Shown piece after piece: positions 7,811 to 14,333 of a stretch of DNA of 15,504 nucleotides; the first letter of the stretch is position 1; each line of letters begins with the position of its first letter. The notes under the pieces were generated by a model. The model did no database searches and had not been told where the DNA came from. It saw only the letters and a program-made list of their open reading frames with translations. Origin of the DNA: Candidatus Rhabdochlamydia sp. (lineage in GTDB: Bacteria; Chlamydiota; Chlamydiia; Chlamydiales; Rhabdochlamydiaceae); the NCBI GenBank assembly GCA_030044075.1, contig JASHWM010000204.1, positions 1 through 15,504 on the forward strand, in the 5' to 3' direction. A program made the translations under genes and the position numbers.

Positions 7811-7969
7811 TTATGGTTGTTCAGTCTCCGTAATATGAAGAGAACGCTCCAATTCGGCTTCGATTTCTTCCACAGTAGGTAGAGTGCCTTTAAGATTGTC
7901 AAATTGAGTTTCAAAATTTGCGACGCAAATTTTAAATACAACATAAACGAATGGTACTATAACGATAGT
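7811..7969 (-). pseudogene. C-terminal coding remnant without a start codon
   Basis: This minus-strand frame is open for 52 codons from just after a stop at 7972-7970 to a TAA at 7813-7811. It reads like real protein: a hydrophobic segment TIVIVPFVYVVFKICV, then NFETQFDNLKGTLPTVEEI and an acidic helix-like end (EAELERSLHITETEQP). There is no ATG, and no GTG or TTG before the VEEIEAE segment, so it cannot be expressed alone in a normal way. The likeliest reading is the last part of a lost membrane protein whose upstream region was deleted or replaced. Its first 13 bases overlap the end of the neighbouring ORF in another frame, so a frameshifted continuation is a less likely alternative. I do not recognise the parent family. 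Confidence 0.45.
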
Positions 7970-8895
7970 TTAAACATGGGTTCATTAATTTCTATACATT
8001 TGTGGGTTGATTTATCTATTGTGTAGATTTTCCCTGGGAAACATAACATGTCCTTTTTTAAAGTCTTGTGAATATTCGTTACCGTTCCTAAAGCAAGTTC
8101 GTTCCGTTTAGATATAGCTTGCAAGTCTGTAGGAGGATATGTGAAGCATTGTATAGGATGCACCTCATTGTCACTCTCATAGCCCAAAATGAGATATGCA
8201 TGCATCTCTGAATCAACCATATCTTTAAATTCTTCAAAACGTGAGGAAAACTCCATCTTGTAATAAGACGATTGATCATCAATAATTTTTCCGAACGGTA
8301 ATTTGATCCCTTTTTCCCATCTTTGCAGCCAGTATCCCAACTGCCTTTGCCTAATAGCCTCAAGGGGTAGTTTTAAAGGATGAATTCCACAAAAAACATC
8401 CCAAGCTAAATAAGTTGTTGCATATTTCACAAATGTAGGGTAACCATGATCAATAAGAAAAAACATGTTTCCAAATAGTGAGTCAACGAGTTCCTGAGAC
8501 GCTTTAAAGTCTGAAGTTCTTTTCGTTCTCTCTTCAATTAATGATTCAAAAATAGATTTCATCGAAAGCAACTTCTTATTAATGTCTGTGGCTATATCCA
8601 ACTCAATTTTACTCAAGTGTTTATCGAGAATGCTGATTTCTTCTTCACTTATATCTTTTTTAGGATTAATTGCGGCCAATATGTCAAGATCATCGAATTC
8701 CGGTTGTGTCAAAGCAGAAGAAATTTTCAATTGCTTTTTTGTAAATCCAAGATACTCAAAGAAAAGATAGTAAGATTGGACAGATCTAAATCTACGACCA
8801 AATTTCTGAATAAATTGATCATACAACGCATTCCACGTTTCAGGCTGATCGGAGAGAGATCGAACAACCGGTGTATCAGGATAAATAATTTGCAT
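7957..8895 (-). CDS. Hypothetical protein, unrecognised, in an AT-rich island
   Basis: A 312-residue predicted soluble protein that I do not recognise. Two starts are possible: the ATG at 8895 used here, beginning MQIIYPDTPVVRSL, and an in-frame TTG at 8907 that adds four residues. Neither has a good Shine-Dalgarno. A charged helical region lies at about 75-130 (EEEISILDKHLSKIELDIAT, then lysine- and glutamate-rich). A more hydrophobic middle follows (GNMFFLIDHGYPTFVKYATT), then a C-terminal region with DSEMHAYLILGYESDNEVHP and an ending of repeated K/D residues. There is no signal peptide or membrane helix. Base composition is clearly more AT-rich than in the flanking genes, which suggests acquired DNA. 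A PIN-nuclease-like layout crossed my mind from the DTPVVR start and the later DSE, but the support is too thin to call. A weak TTGTAG-17-TTTAAT promoter lies at 8985-8957. Confidence 0.65.
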   Translation of the reverse strand: MQIIYPDTPVVRSLSDQPETWNALYDQFIQKFGRRFRSVQSYYLFFEYLGFTKKQLKISSALTQPEFDDLDILAAINPKKDISEEEISILDKHLSKIELDIATDINKKLLSMKSIFESLIEERTKRTSDFKASQELVDSLFGNMFFLIDHGYPTFVKYATTYLAWDVFCGIHPLKLPLEAIRQRQLGYWLQRWEKGIKLPFGKIIDDQSSYYKMEFSSRFEEFKDMVDSEMHAYLILGYESDNEVHPIQCFTYPPTDLQAISKRNELALGTVTNIHKTLKKDMLCFPGKIYTIDKSTHKCIEINEPMFKLSL

Positions 8896-9047
8896 AACAA
8901 ACACCAAAAATGATCAATTTCGCAGGTAATTCTCACATAAAGAATTCAAAAAATCCATTAAATTCTGATCATCCCTTCACTACAAGAAAAAGCCTTATTA
9001 TGTCCCTATGGAATATTAAGACAATAATCAGAAGGAGCCTCCGTGAA

Positions 9048-9064
9048 TCCAACAGCCTGTTGGA
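9048..9064. repeat. Perfect 8-bp inverted repeat with a 1-nt centre
   Basis: TCCAACAG-C-CTGTTGGA is an exact inverted repeat. The one-base centre makes a hairpin impossible to close as RNA without losing pairs, so a dimeric DNA-binding protein site is a more natural reading than a terminator. No T-run follows. Chance is possible, and no second copy was seen nearby. Confidence 0.5.
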
Positions 9065-9089
9065 CTCTTGCACTGCTTATATAAAATAG

Positions 9090-9179
9090 ATGCGTATTGA
9101 AGACATTAGGCCGAAAAAACCCCCTTTATGCCTGGAAAATCTGATTGAATTTCTTTACAAAGCCTATCAATATTCTTGA
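9090..9179 (+). CDS. Very small ORF or gene fragment, unrecognised
   Basis: A 29-codon ORF, ATG to TGA, beginning MRIEDIRPKKPPLCLENL and ending in FLYKAYQYS. The amino-acid makeup is protein-like, and a start of the type M-x-I-E-D-I-R-P occurs at the head of some larger proteins. It has no Shine-Dalgarno and a stop directly upstream of its ATG. It is most likely the beginning of a lost gene rather than a working peptide gene. Confidence 0.2.
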   Translation: MRIEDIRPKKPPLCLENLIEFLYKAYQYS

Positions 9180-9207
9180 ACTGACGACCGACGGGTTATG
9201 AGACATT

Positions 9208-9960
9208 TTATTCAGATGAAGCAAGGTTCCATTTTTGGAGAAGCTCCTGGTATTTCCCGCTCTTTTTCATTGACTCTAAGCTTTTATTGAACTTGGCAAA
9301 TAAGGACTGATCGCGGCCGATCAGCGCGATGAGGCGCAGCCCTTCATCATCGAGGGGAGGCGTCATGATCTGAAGTTTTTTGTAGTACAGGTCTTGGACA
9401 TAACTTTTCGCGCCTAGGTTCCCTACGATAGCTCCATCGATGTTGAATGCAGCTGCATCATTTAAAGCACTTGGGATCGAGTCATAGGTGCGGATAATGA
9501 TCCCTGGAAATTTCTCGAGGGCGCGGATGCTTGTTATCGATCCTGCCTGTACAGCAATTTCTTTCCCTTGCAGTTCATTTTCTTGGTCCAGGTCAGTCCC
9601 ATAGCGCATGATGAGCACAGGCCCTGTTGCTAAATACAGATCGGAAAAATGGTAGATCTCTTTATTGAAGGGAAGGGGTTGGAGCGAGCTTAAGATCGCT
9701 TGGTATTTTTTTTCTTTCAGTCCGCTTTCGAGCACATCCCAACTAACTGTGATGAGCTCAAAAGAAAGGTTTTGATCTTTTGCAATGATCTCTAGGAGTT
9801 CTCTTGTATATCCAAGGATATTTTTTCCTTTTCCCATATCGTCTAAGGGATAAAAAGTTGGGTCGATGCCAATGCGGTAGGATGGCGGTGGCGGTTTAGA
9901 ACAGCCAATGGTTATAAGGCAAAGGGCCGGGAATAAGAAAAAAAGCAGGAACTTTCGCAT
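9208..9960 (-). CDS. Amino-acid-type solute-binding lipoprotein (SBP family 3)
   Basis: A 250-residue periplasmic solute-binding protein of the family that includes chlamydial ArtJ and GlnH/FliY proteins. It delivers small solutes to an ABC importer. The start at 9960 gives a clear lipoprotein signal peptide with lipobox ITIGC (Cys20), then the linker SKPPPPS. The first lobe begins YRIGIDPTFYPLDDMGKG and the second begins KEIAVQAGSITSIRALEK. Asp175 of NIDGAIVGN and the ending KYQELLQKWN are family-typical. The usual TPxR arginine that binds the ligand alpha-carboxylate appears replaced: PLPFNKEIYHFSDLY (about 95-109) has Asn99 at that place by my alignment. The ligand may therefore not be a standard amino acid. 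The frame continues upstream into hemH from a GTG at 10044, but the lipoprotein start is much more convincing. No permease or ATPase gene is in the window. Confidence 0.82.
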   Translation of the reverse strand: MRKFLLFFLFPALCLITIGCSKPPPPSYRIGIDPTFYPLDDMGKGKNILGYTRELLEIIAKDQNLSFELITVSWDVLESGLKEKKYQAILSSLQPLPFNKEIYHFSDLYLATGPVLIMRYGTDLDQENELQGKEIAVQAGSITSIRALEKFPGIIIRTYDSIPSALNDAAAFNIDGAIVGNLGAKSYVQDLYYKKLQIMTPPLDDEGLRLIALIGRDQSLFAKFNKSLESMKKSGKYQELLQKWNLASSE

Positions 9961-10022
9961 AGGCAATTCTAGTAATTTTTCTTTGGTAGATAATGCATTT
10001 AACTTTGAAACGCAAGAGCGAA

Positions 10023-11066
10023 TCATCCCTTCATGCAGGCGCACTCATTCTTAGGGCAATGGGTGCAGCAGCGCGTGAGGAAATCATGCCGGATCAACAT
10101 GGCATTTGTCGTAAGGGAGTGAGGATCTCGGATCATCTCTTCGAGCGCCTGGACCCAAAGAGGGTGATGGTTTAACGCGGGGCACCTATAGGCGTCGATC
10201 CCTTTGTGTTTGAGTATGGGGAGATATTCATGTTCTATTTCAAAAAGGGTCTCAATATGGTCCGAAGTAAAACTCAAAGGAACGACAACTGTCCTTTTTT
10301 GCAGCCCGTTCCATTTTTCGATCATCTCGCAGACATCTTGCGTGTAGGGCCTTACCCACTCGCCCTTGCCGAATTTTGATTGGTAGGAAAGAGCGGACTC
10401 TGCTTTAGGGAAGCATCCTCTTATCGCATGAAACGATTGCTCGCACTCTTTTTTGTAGATGTCTCCTGTGCAGATGAACTTTTGCGGGACACCATGGGCA
10501 GAAAAAAGAAGAAAGACCTCTTCCTCTTTGATACTTTTTTTCTCAAGGAAATCTTTGATGACCTGCTGCATGGCAAGGATGTAGCTAGGGCGGTGTGGAT
10601 ATGATTTGACCCAGAGCATTTTATTGATGGTCTTTCCGCAGAGGTTCTTTGCAAAAAACCTCGCAATGCTCCCTGTCGTAGCATAGGTGAATTGGGGAAA
10701 TAATGGGAGAACCAGGATTTCGTCTGCTTCAAGCTCTTTTATCTTTTTGAAAAATTCTTGATGCGTATTTCTTAGGTAGCGATGGAATGGGATGATTTTT
10801 TTGCTTGTCTGTTTCTGTAGTAGATGCGCTAGCTTTTCTGTGTCTTCGTAAATTGGAGAAGCTCCGCCGATCATGGCATATTGGGAAGCAATTTTTTTTG
10901 ACCTTCTTCTTGCAACCTGCTGAAAGATCAGCTTGTGAAGAAAAGAAGGCATTGATGTCCTTATTACGTCCTGGTCTGTAAGGAGCTCTTCAAGGAAAGA
11001 GGAAATTTCTTCCAGGTTTCTAGGTCCGCCAAAGTTGACAAGAAGGACCGCTTGTTTTTTTTCCAT
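10023..11066 (-). CDS. hemH: Ferrochelatase with cysteine-rich C-terminus
   Basis: Inserts ferrous iron into protoporphyrin IX (or coproporphyrin III in the coproporphyrin-dependent route), the final or near-final step of haem synthesis. It has 347 residues. Family features are AVLLVNFGGPRNLEE at the start, YAMIGGASPIYEDTEKLA (about 63-80), PLFPQFTYATTGSI (about 121-134), the catalytic-histidine motif LLFSAHGVP (His191), and SFTSDHIETLFEIEHEYLP with a conserved histidine and glutamate (His270, Glu272). The last 15 residues hold five cysteines (333, 334, 337, 342, 344), ending in a C-x-C close to the terminus, as in ferrochelatases that carry a [2Fe-2S] cluster. It starts 3 nt after the PiT stop, so it is co-transcribed with the phosphate genes. 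Confidence 0.95.
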   Translation of the reverse strand: MEKKQAVLLVNFGGPRNLEEISSFLEELLTDQDVIRTSMPSFLHKLIFQQVARRRSKKIASQYAMIGGASPIYEDTEKLAHLLQKQTSKKIIPFHRYLRNTHQEFFKKIKELEADEILVLPLFPQFTYATTGSIARFFAKNLCGKTINKMLWVKSYPHRPSYILAMQQVIKDFLEKKSIKEEEVFLLFSAHGVPQKFICTGDIYKKECEQSFHAIRGCFPKAESALSYQSKFGKGEWVRPYTQDVCEMIEKWNGLQKRTVVVPLSFTSDHIETLFEIEHEYLPILKHKGIDAYRCPALNHHPLWVQALEEMIRDPHSLTTNAMLIRHDFLTRCCTHCPKNECACMKG

Positions 11067-11069
11067 AGC

Positions 11070-12497
11070 TTAGGTGACGAGGAACTTGAGCAAATAAAAA
11101 AAGCCAATGCTTGTAAGTGCGCTCGCTGGGAGTGTCACAAGCCAGGAGAGGACAATTTCCCTCAGCGTGCTCAAGTTCAAAGCTTTTAATCCTCCAGCGA
11201 TACCCACACCCAGGACAGAACCTACAAGGCAGTGAGTGGTCGAGATCGGCAAGCCCATCTTTGATGCGATCAAGATTGTTGTTGCGGCGCCAAACTCAGC
11301 ACAAAATCCCCGTGTTGGGGTCAGTTCGGTGATCTTCCTCCCGATTGTTTCAATGACGCGCCATCCCCATGTAGCGAGCCCGATCACGATCCCAATACCG
11401 CCAAGGGCAAGGAGCCATGGAGGGATAAAGGCAACCTCTGATATGGCGTTGTTCTTAAGGATGTCAAGGACAGCAGCAACAGGGCCGATTGCGTTGGCAA
11501 CATCATTTGCGCCATGGGAGAAAGCGACAAAGCAGGCGCTCATGATCTGTAGATAGACAAACATTTTTTCGACGCTGCGATAATCAGAAAATGGTTCGGC
11601 AAAATGGACCTTCTCCTGGATTTTTTGAGAAAGGGCCCTTACCTCGTGGAGCAGGTGCGATACCTGTTCGTTGGTCTCATTGACAGTGGAAATGCGTACG
11701 CGCTGGAGATGTTTGATTGCCTTATTGAGGCTATGGACAGTCTGCGGGGTATACTCGGTTGTTGGGGACTCTACAGGCTTTTCTTCAGCTTTATTACGGT
11801 TCACTAAAAAGTAGGCGATGAGGCCTCCAAGGGAGCTGATCCCGATGGATAAGAGAAAGACGGAGGAGAAGCTGAGGTTTAAATGCAGGTTCTTTAGGCC
11901 ATTGAAAAGCAAAGAGAAACAGAAAATGATTAGAAAGACAAAGACAAGCCAGGGGATAAATTTCTTTGTGGCCTGGATCGGGTTCATCTTATAGAGAATT
12001 TCCCGCTGGAGCACAACAAACATCGCATAGGAGATCAATCCGGAAAGGAGCGGTGAAACGACCCAGCTGGAGGCAATGGCGCCGATTTCTCCCCATTTCA
12101 CGGTCTCGATCCCGCCGACCGCTGCGCCAAATCCCACGATCGCTCCAACAATTGCATGAGTTGTGGAGACAGGCCAGCCAAAATAGGAAGCGATGTGAAG
12201 CCAAATTGCAGCGCCAAGCAAAGCTCCGCTCATTCCGAGGACAAGGATGAGTGGATCGGCCTGAAAAGATTCGGAGACAATAAGCCCTTTTTGCATCGTT
12301 TCAGATACATTGGCGCCGACAAAAAATGCCCCGGAGAATTCTAATACTGCAGCGATTAAGACAGCTTTTCTAAGAGTGAGTGCTCGCGATCCCACCGATG
12401 TGCCCATTGCGTTGGCGACATCATTCGCACCGATGTTCCAGGCCATATAGAAACCTATGGCCAAGACGGCAAATTTAAGAATTGCTTCTAATTCCAT
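11070..12497 (-). CDS. PiT-family inorganic phosphate permease
   Basis: Inner-membrane phosphate transporter of the PiT/PHO-4 family (like CT692 in Chlamydia). It has 475 residues and an inverted-repeat membrane fold. Both family signatures are present: GANDVANAMG at residue 23 and GANDVANAIG at residue 329. The paired hairpins GWPVSTTHAIVGAIVG (107-122) and GLPISTTHCLVGSVLG (near the C-terminus) are also present. A long polar loop of about 75 residues (235-310) with helical, charged sequence separates the two halves and is probably cytoplasmic. It lies 19 nt downstream of the DUF47 gene, the usual partner of PiT transporters, and 3 nt upstream of hemH. A purine-rich AAAGG is almost adjacent to the ATG, a short spacing that suggests coupling to the upstream gene. 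Confidence 0.93.
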   Translation of the reverse strand: MELEAILKFAVLAIGFYMAWNIGANDVANAMGTSVGSRALTLRKAVLIAAVLEFSGAFFVGANVSETMQKGLIVSESFQADPLILVLGMSGALLGAAIWLHIASYFGWPVSTTHAIVGAIVGFGAAVGGIETVKWGEIGAIASSWVVSPLLSGLISYAMFVVLQREILYKMNPIQATKKFIPWLVFVFLIIFCFSLLFNGLKNLHLNLSFSSVFLLSIGISSLGGLIAYFLVNRNKAEEKPVESPTTEYTPQTVHSLNKAIKHLQRVRISTVNETNEQVSHLLHEVRALSQKIQEKVHFAEPFSDYRSVEKMFVYLQIMSACFVAFSHGANDVANAIGPVAAVLDILKNNAISEVAFIPPWLLALGGIGIVIGLATWGWRVIETIGRKITELTPTRGFCAEFGAATTILIASKMGLPISTTHCLVGSVLGVGIAGGLKALNLSTLREIVLSWLVTLPASALTSIGFFYLLKFLVT

Positions 12498-12516
12498 TCC
12501 TTTGCTTGTGTTGCGG

Positions 12517-13191
12517 TTATTGTAATTCTAGCGTCATTCGGATCCTATTGGCGAGCTTTTCAGATAATGAGGCAATAGCGCCAATTTCCTCGATCAATTT
12601 CAGCCAAAGATAAAAGGCAGGTGCTGAAATAGCAGAGGGAATACTAAACAGTTTTTTCGTCAAATTTCTTTGCATTCTGTCAGCCTCATGTTCTTTAGCG
12701 GCTGTGTACTCGACCATTGCCTTCACTTTTTCCGCTTCTATGCCGCCAAAGGAGGATTCGAGCAGCTCGTCGATCTCCTGGATAATTTTTCGCGAAGAGT
12801 GGAACACTTCGATATTTTTTTGGAAAAAAATCTGGAGCTCTTCAGAAAGGTTATCAAGAGAATCCAAGGGACGTAGGTGGAGGAGAAGGCCAACGTCTTC
12901 TGTTTTGTCGGCAATGCTGTCTTGCAAAGCAAGGATTTCTAGGAATTGCGACCTGTCGATCGGCAAGAACAGGCTTTTAGGGAGGTGGTTGCGGATATCA
13001 TTTTTTGTCAGGTCTGCCTCATGCTCAAGTTTTGAAAGCTCTTTGACGAGGTTTTCAATCTCTTTGAGGGACATGGTGGGGAGGCCTTTGATGATGATGT
13101 CGAGTTTGTCGACGCAGCTTGCGACTTTGTCCATATGGGTTTGGAGCGGCGCAAATGGTGATTTACCAAAAAGTCTTGCGATAGTAAGCAT
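12517..13191 (-). CDS. DUF47 (PhoU-like) phosphate transport accessory protein
   Basis: A 224-residue cytoplasmic all-helical protein of the DUF47 family, related to PhoU and normally encoded next to a PiT transporter (like CT691 in Chlamydia). It is thought to control or support phosphate uptake. Family-type features are the start MLTIARLFGKSPFAPLQTHM, the acidic helix LEHEADLTKNDIRNHLPKS, the segment FLPIDRSQFLEILALQDSIA with DKTEDVG, and a second acid-rich helix AAKEHEADRMQRNLTKKLFS. I use the ATG at 13191. A GTG at 13200 would add three residues, and neither start has a good Shine-Dalgarno. A likely promoter is at 13253-13224, so this gene may head a DUF47-PiT-hemH-binding protein unit. 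Confidence 0.88.
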   Translation of the reverse strand: MLTIARLFGKSPFAPLQTHMDKVASCVDKLDIIIKGLPTMSLKEIENLVKELSKLEHEADLTKNDIRNHLPKSLFLPIDRSQFLEILALQDSIADKTEDVGLLLHLRPLDSLDNLSEELQIFFQKNIEVFHSSRKIIQEIDELLESSFGGIEAEKVKAMVEYTAAKEHEADRMQRNLTKKLFSIPSAISAPAFYLWLKLIEEIGAIASLSEKLANRIRMTLELQ

Positions 13192-13223
13192 TTGGGTCAC
13201 AATGTAAGTTTTTGCATAGCTCT

Positions 13224-13253
13224 TTTATACCCTTATCCTTCAGTTTCTGTAAA
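13224..13253 (-). promoter_or_regulatory. Predicted internal promoter upstream of DUF47-PiT-hemH
   Basis: On the minus strand TTTACA (5 of 6 to the -35 consensus) lies at 13253-13248. An 18-nt spacer is followed by TATAAA (5 of 6 to the -10 consensus) at 13229-13224. It straddles the end of the Rsm22-like gene. Transcription would begin near 13217, about 26 nt before the DUF47 ATG. It could express the phosphate and haem genes independently of the two ribosome-related genes upstream. Confidence 0.5.
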
Positions 13254-14333
13254 AGGTTTTGCAACCGGAGCTTCAAGGATAATTTTTGTCGATGCGTCGA
13301 TCTGCATATCATTTTTTTCTACAACAGCATCGGAAATGGAGATCACATCGCCTCTTTTAAGGTAGTCGAAAGCGCGCGCGGACTTGGGCGCTGTTTCTGC
13401 TTTTAAGCCAAGAGTTCTTTTTCCATCGTCCGTGCACAGATAAAAGCGTTTTCCCCAAAAAGTCTGTACAGATGGACTGATCACCCGGAAAAATTTTTTA
13501 TCAGGACGTGCAGGCGTAGGATTTGGCTTGAGCAGGAGGTAGGACATTTTAAGGGAGCTCAAATTGATGCCCACAAGCCTTTGGATATCTTTGACAAGAG
13601 GGGGCTTTTCGAAAGGCCTTTGCGCATAACAAGGTGACGACCCTTGCAACGGACAGGCGCCCTTGCAAATGCAGGGCGCTTGAACCCCATATCCGTGCTC
13701 GACTGCAAAATCCCGTAGTCCAATGATCCTTCGGTTGACCGATTCTTCAGAGGATTCAACAATGAGGAGGAATCCTGTCTTTGTCAGTTGGTTCATTAAA
13801 AATGTAAGATAGGAGCGGGCCTCTTCTTCTTGAGGGCATAAAAGAAAGAAACTATGGGAAAGGATGATCAGGTCCCAGGGCCCCTGCACGGGGAATTTCT
13901 TGTCGAGGCAGTTATGTTCCCTGATCGTAAGGGGATGGCCATAGTGCCCTGAAATATGGGCGCCGCATTCAAGAAGCTTTAGGTTATGGTCAATTGCATA
14001 CACTTCTCTTGCCCCGTGCCTTAGCGCGGCAAGGGACATGGGAGCTGCGCCTGCTGCAATATCAAGGACGCGGTAAGGTGTATGGGGCAGCTCCTCAATG
14101 AGGCTTAACCCTTGCGCATAATGAACGAGCCAATCGTAGAGCAAGTAAGCTCCGACCTCTTCTGTGGACTCTATTTTTTTTTCTTTCTGCTGCTTGGTGA
14201 TCGCTTCGATGAGAGCGTTGAATTCTCTTGTTTGCAGACGGTCTTGGGGGCCTGCAGGCAAACGTTGGAGGTTGCGCCATAATTTGATGAGGATGGGGAT
14301 CAAGGTGTCGAAATCACATGGGATGTGTTTCAT
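13233..14333 (-). CDS. Rsm22/METTL17-family ribosomal small-subunit methyltransferase-like protein
   Basis: A 366-residue protein of the Rsm22 family (METTL17 in mitochondria), which acts in assembly of the small ribosomal subunit. A helical N-terminal part (1-85) precedes a class I SAM-binding domain. That domain has motif I VLDIAAGAAPMSLAAL (89-104), YAIDHNLKLLE (112-122) and the post-motif block PWDLIILSHSFFLL (152-165). A cysteine cluster follows in APCICKGACPLQGSSPCYAQ (219-238): Cys221, 223, 227 and 235, with Cys300 in FYLCTDDG. Cys221, 227, 235 and 300 have the C-x5-C-x7-C plus distal C layout of the [4Fe-4S] site in METTL17. The C-terminal part looks like a small beta-rich domain. The ATG overlaps the upstream stop by 4 nt (ATGA), so it is coupled to the pseudouridine synthase gene. 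Whether it methylates rRNA or only helps assembly is open. Confidence 0.82.
   Translation of the reverse strand: MKHIPCDFDTLIPILIKLWRNLQRLPAGPQDRLQTREFNALIEAITKQQKEKKIESTEEVGAYLLYDWLVHYAQGLSLIEELPHTPYRVLDIAAGAAPMSLAALRHGAREVYAIDHNLKLLECGAHISGHYGHPLTIREHNCLDKKFPVQGPWDLIILSHSFFLLCPQEEEARSYLTFLMNQLTKTGFLLIVESSEESVNRRIIGLRDFAVEHGYGVQAPCICKGACPLQGSSPCYAQRPFEKPPLVKDIQRLVGINLSSLKMSYLLLKPNPTPARPDKKFFRVISPSVQTFWGKRFYLCTDDGKRTLGLKAETAPKSARAFDYLKRGDVISISDAVVEKNDMQIDASTKIILEAPVAKPFTETEG

Larger units (their letters stand above)
8896..9207. other. Intergenic region, AT-rich, with only remnants
   Basis: About 310 nt lie between the unrecognised ORF and the end of the binding-protein gene. I see no complete gene, no tRNA-like fold and no U-run terminator for either neighbour. 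The stretch contains a 17-nt inverted repeat at 9048-9064 and a 29-codon ORF at 9090-9179, each listed separately, and a weak minus-strand promoter for the unrecognised ORF. The mosaic look fits a site of past insertion and decay. Confidence 0.5.

Noticed and set aside
7788..7819. Possible terminator after glgP: CAACCAT and ATGGTTG as a 7-bp stem
   Set aside because: The loop is 18 nt, the stem is short and no T-run follows. The nearby AGAAGCTTCT at 7776-7785 is a palindrome with no room for a loop.
7756..7944. A 62-codon minus-strand ORF beside glgP
   Set aside because: It overlaps the end of glgP and lies out of frame with the more protein-like remnant at 7811-7969. Its sequence is rich in K, L, W and N from AT-rich DNA, and it has no ribosome site.
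8896..9207. Transposase remnant in the AT-rich gap
   Set aside because: Short translated stretches look protein-like, but no transposase motif, terminal repeat pair or target duplication could be identified.
9961..10044. 28-residue N-terminal extension of the solute-binding protein from a GTG
   Set aside because: It would bury the lipoprotein signal peptide in the interior and overlaps the end of hemH. The ATG at 9960 gives a complete signal and lipobox.
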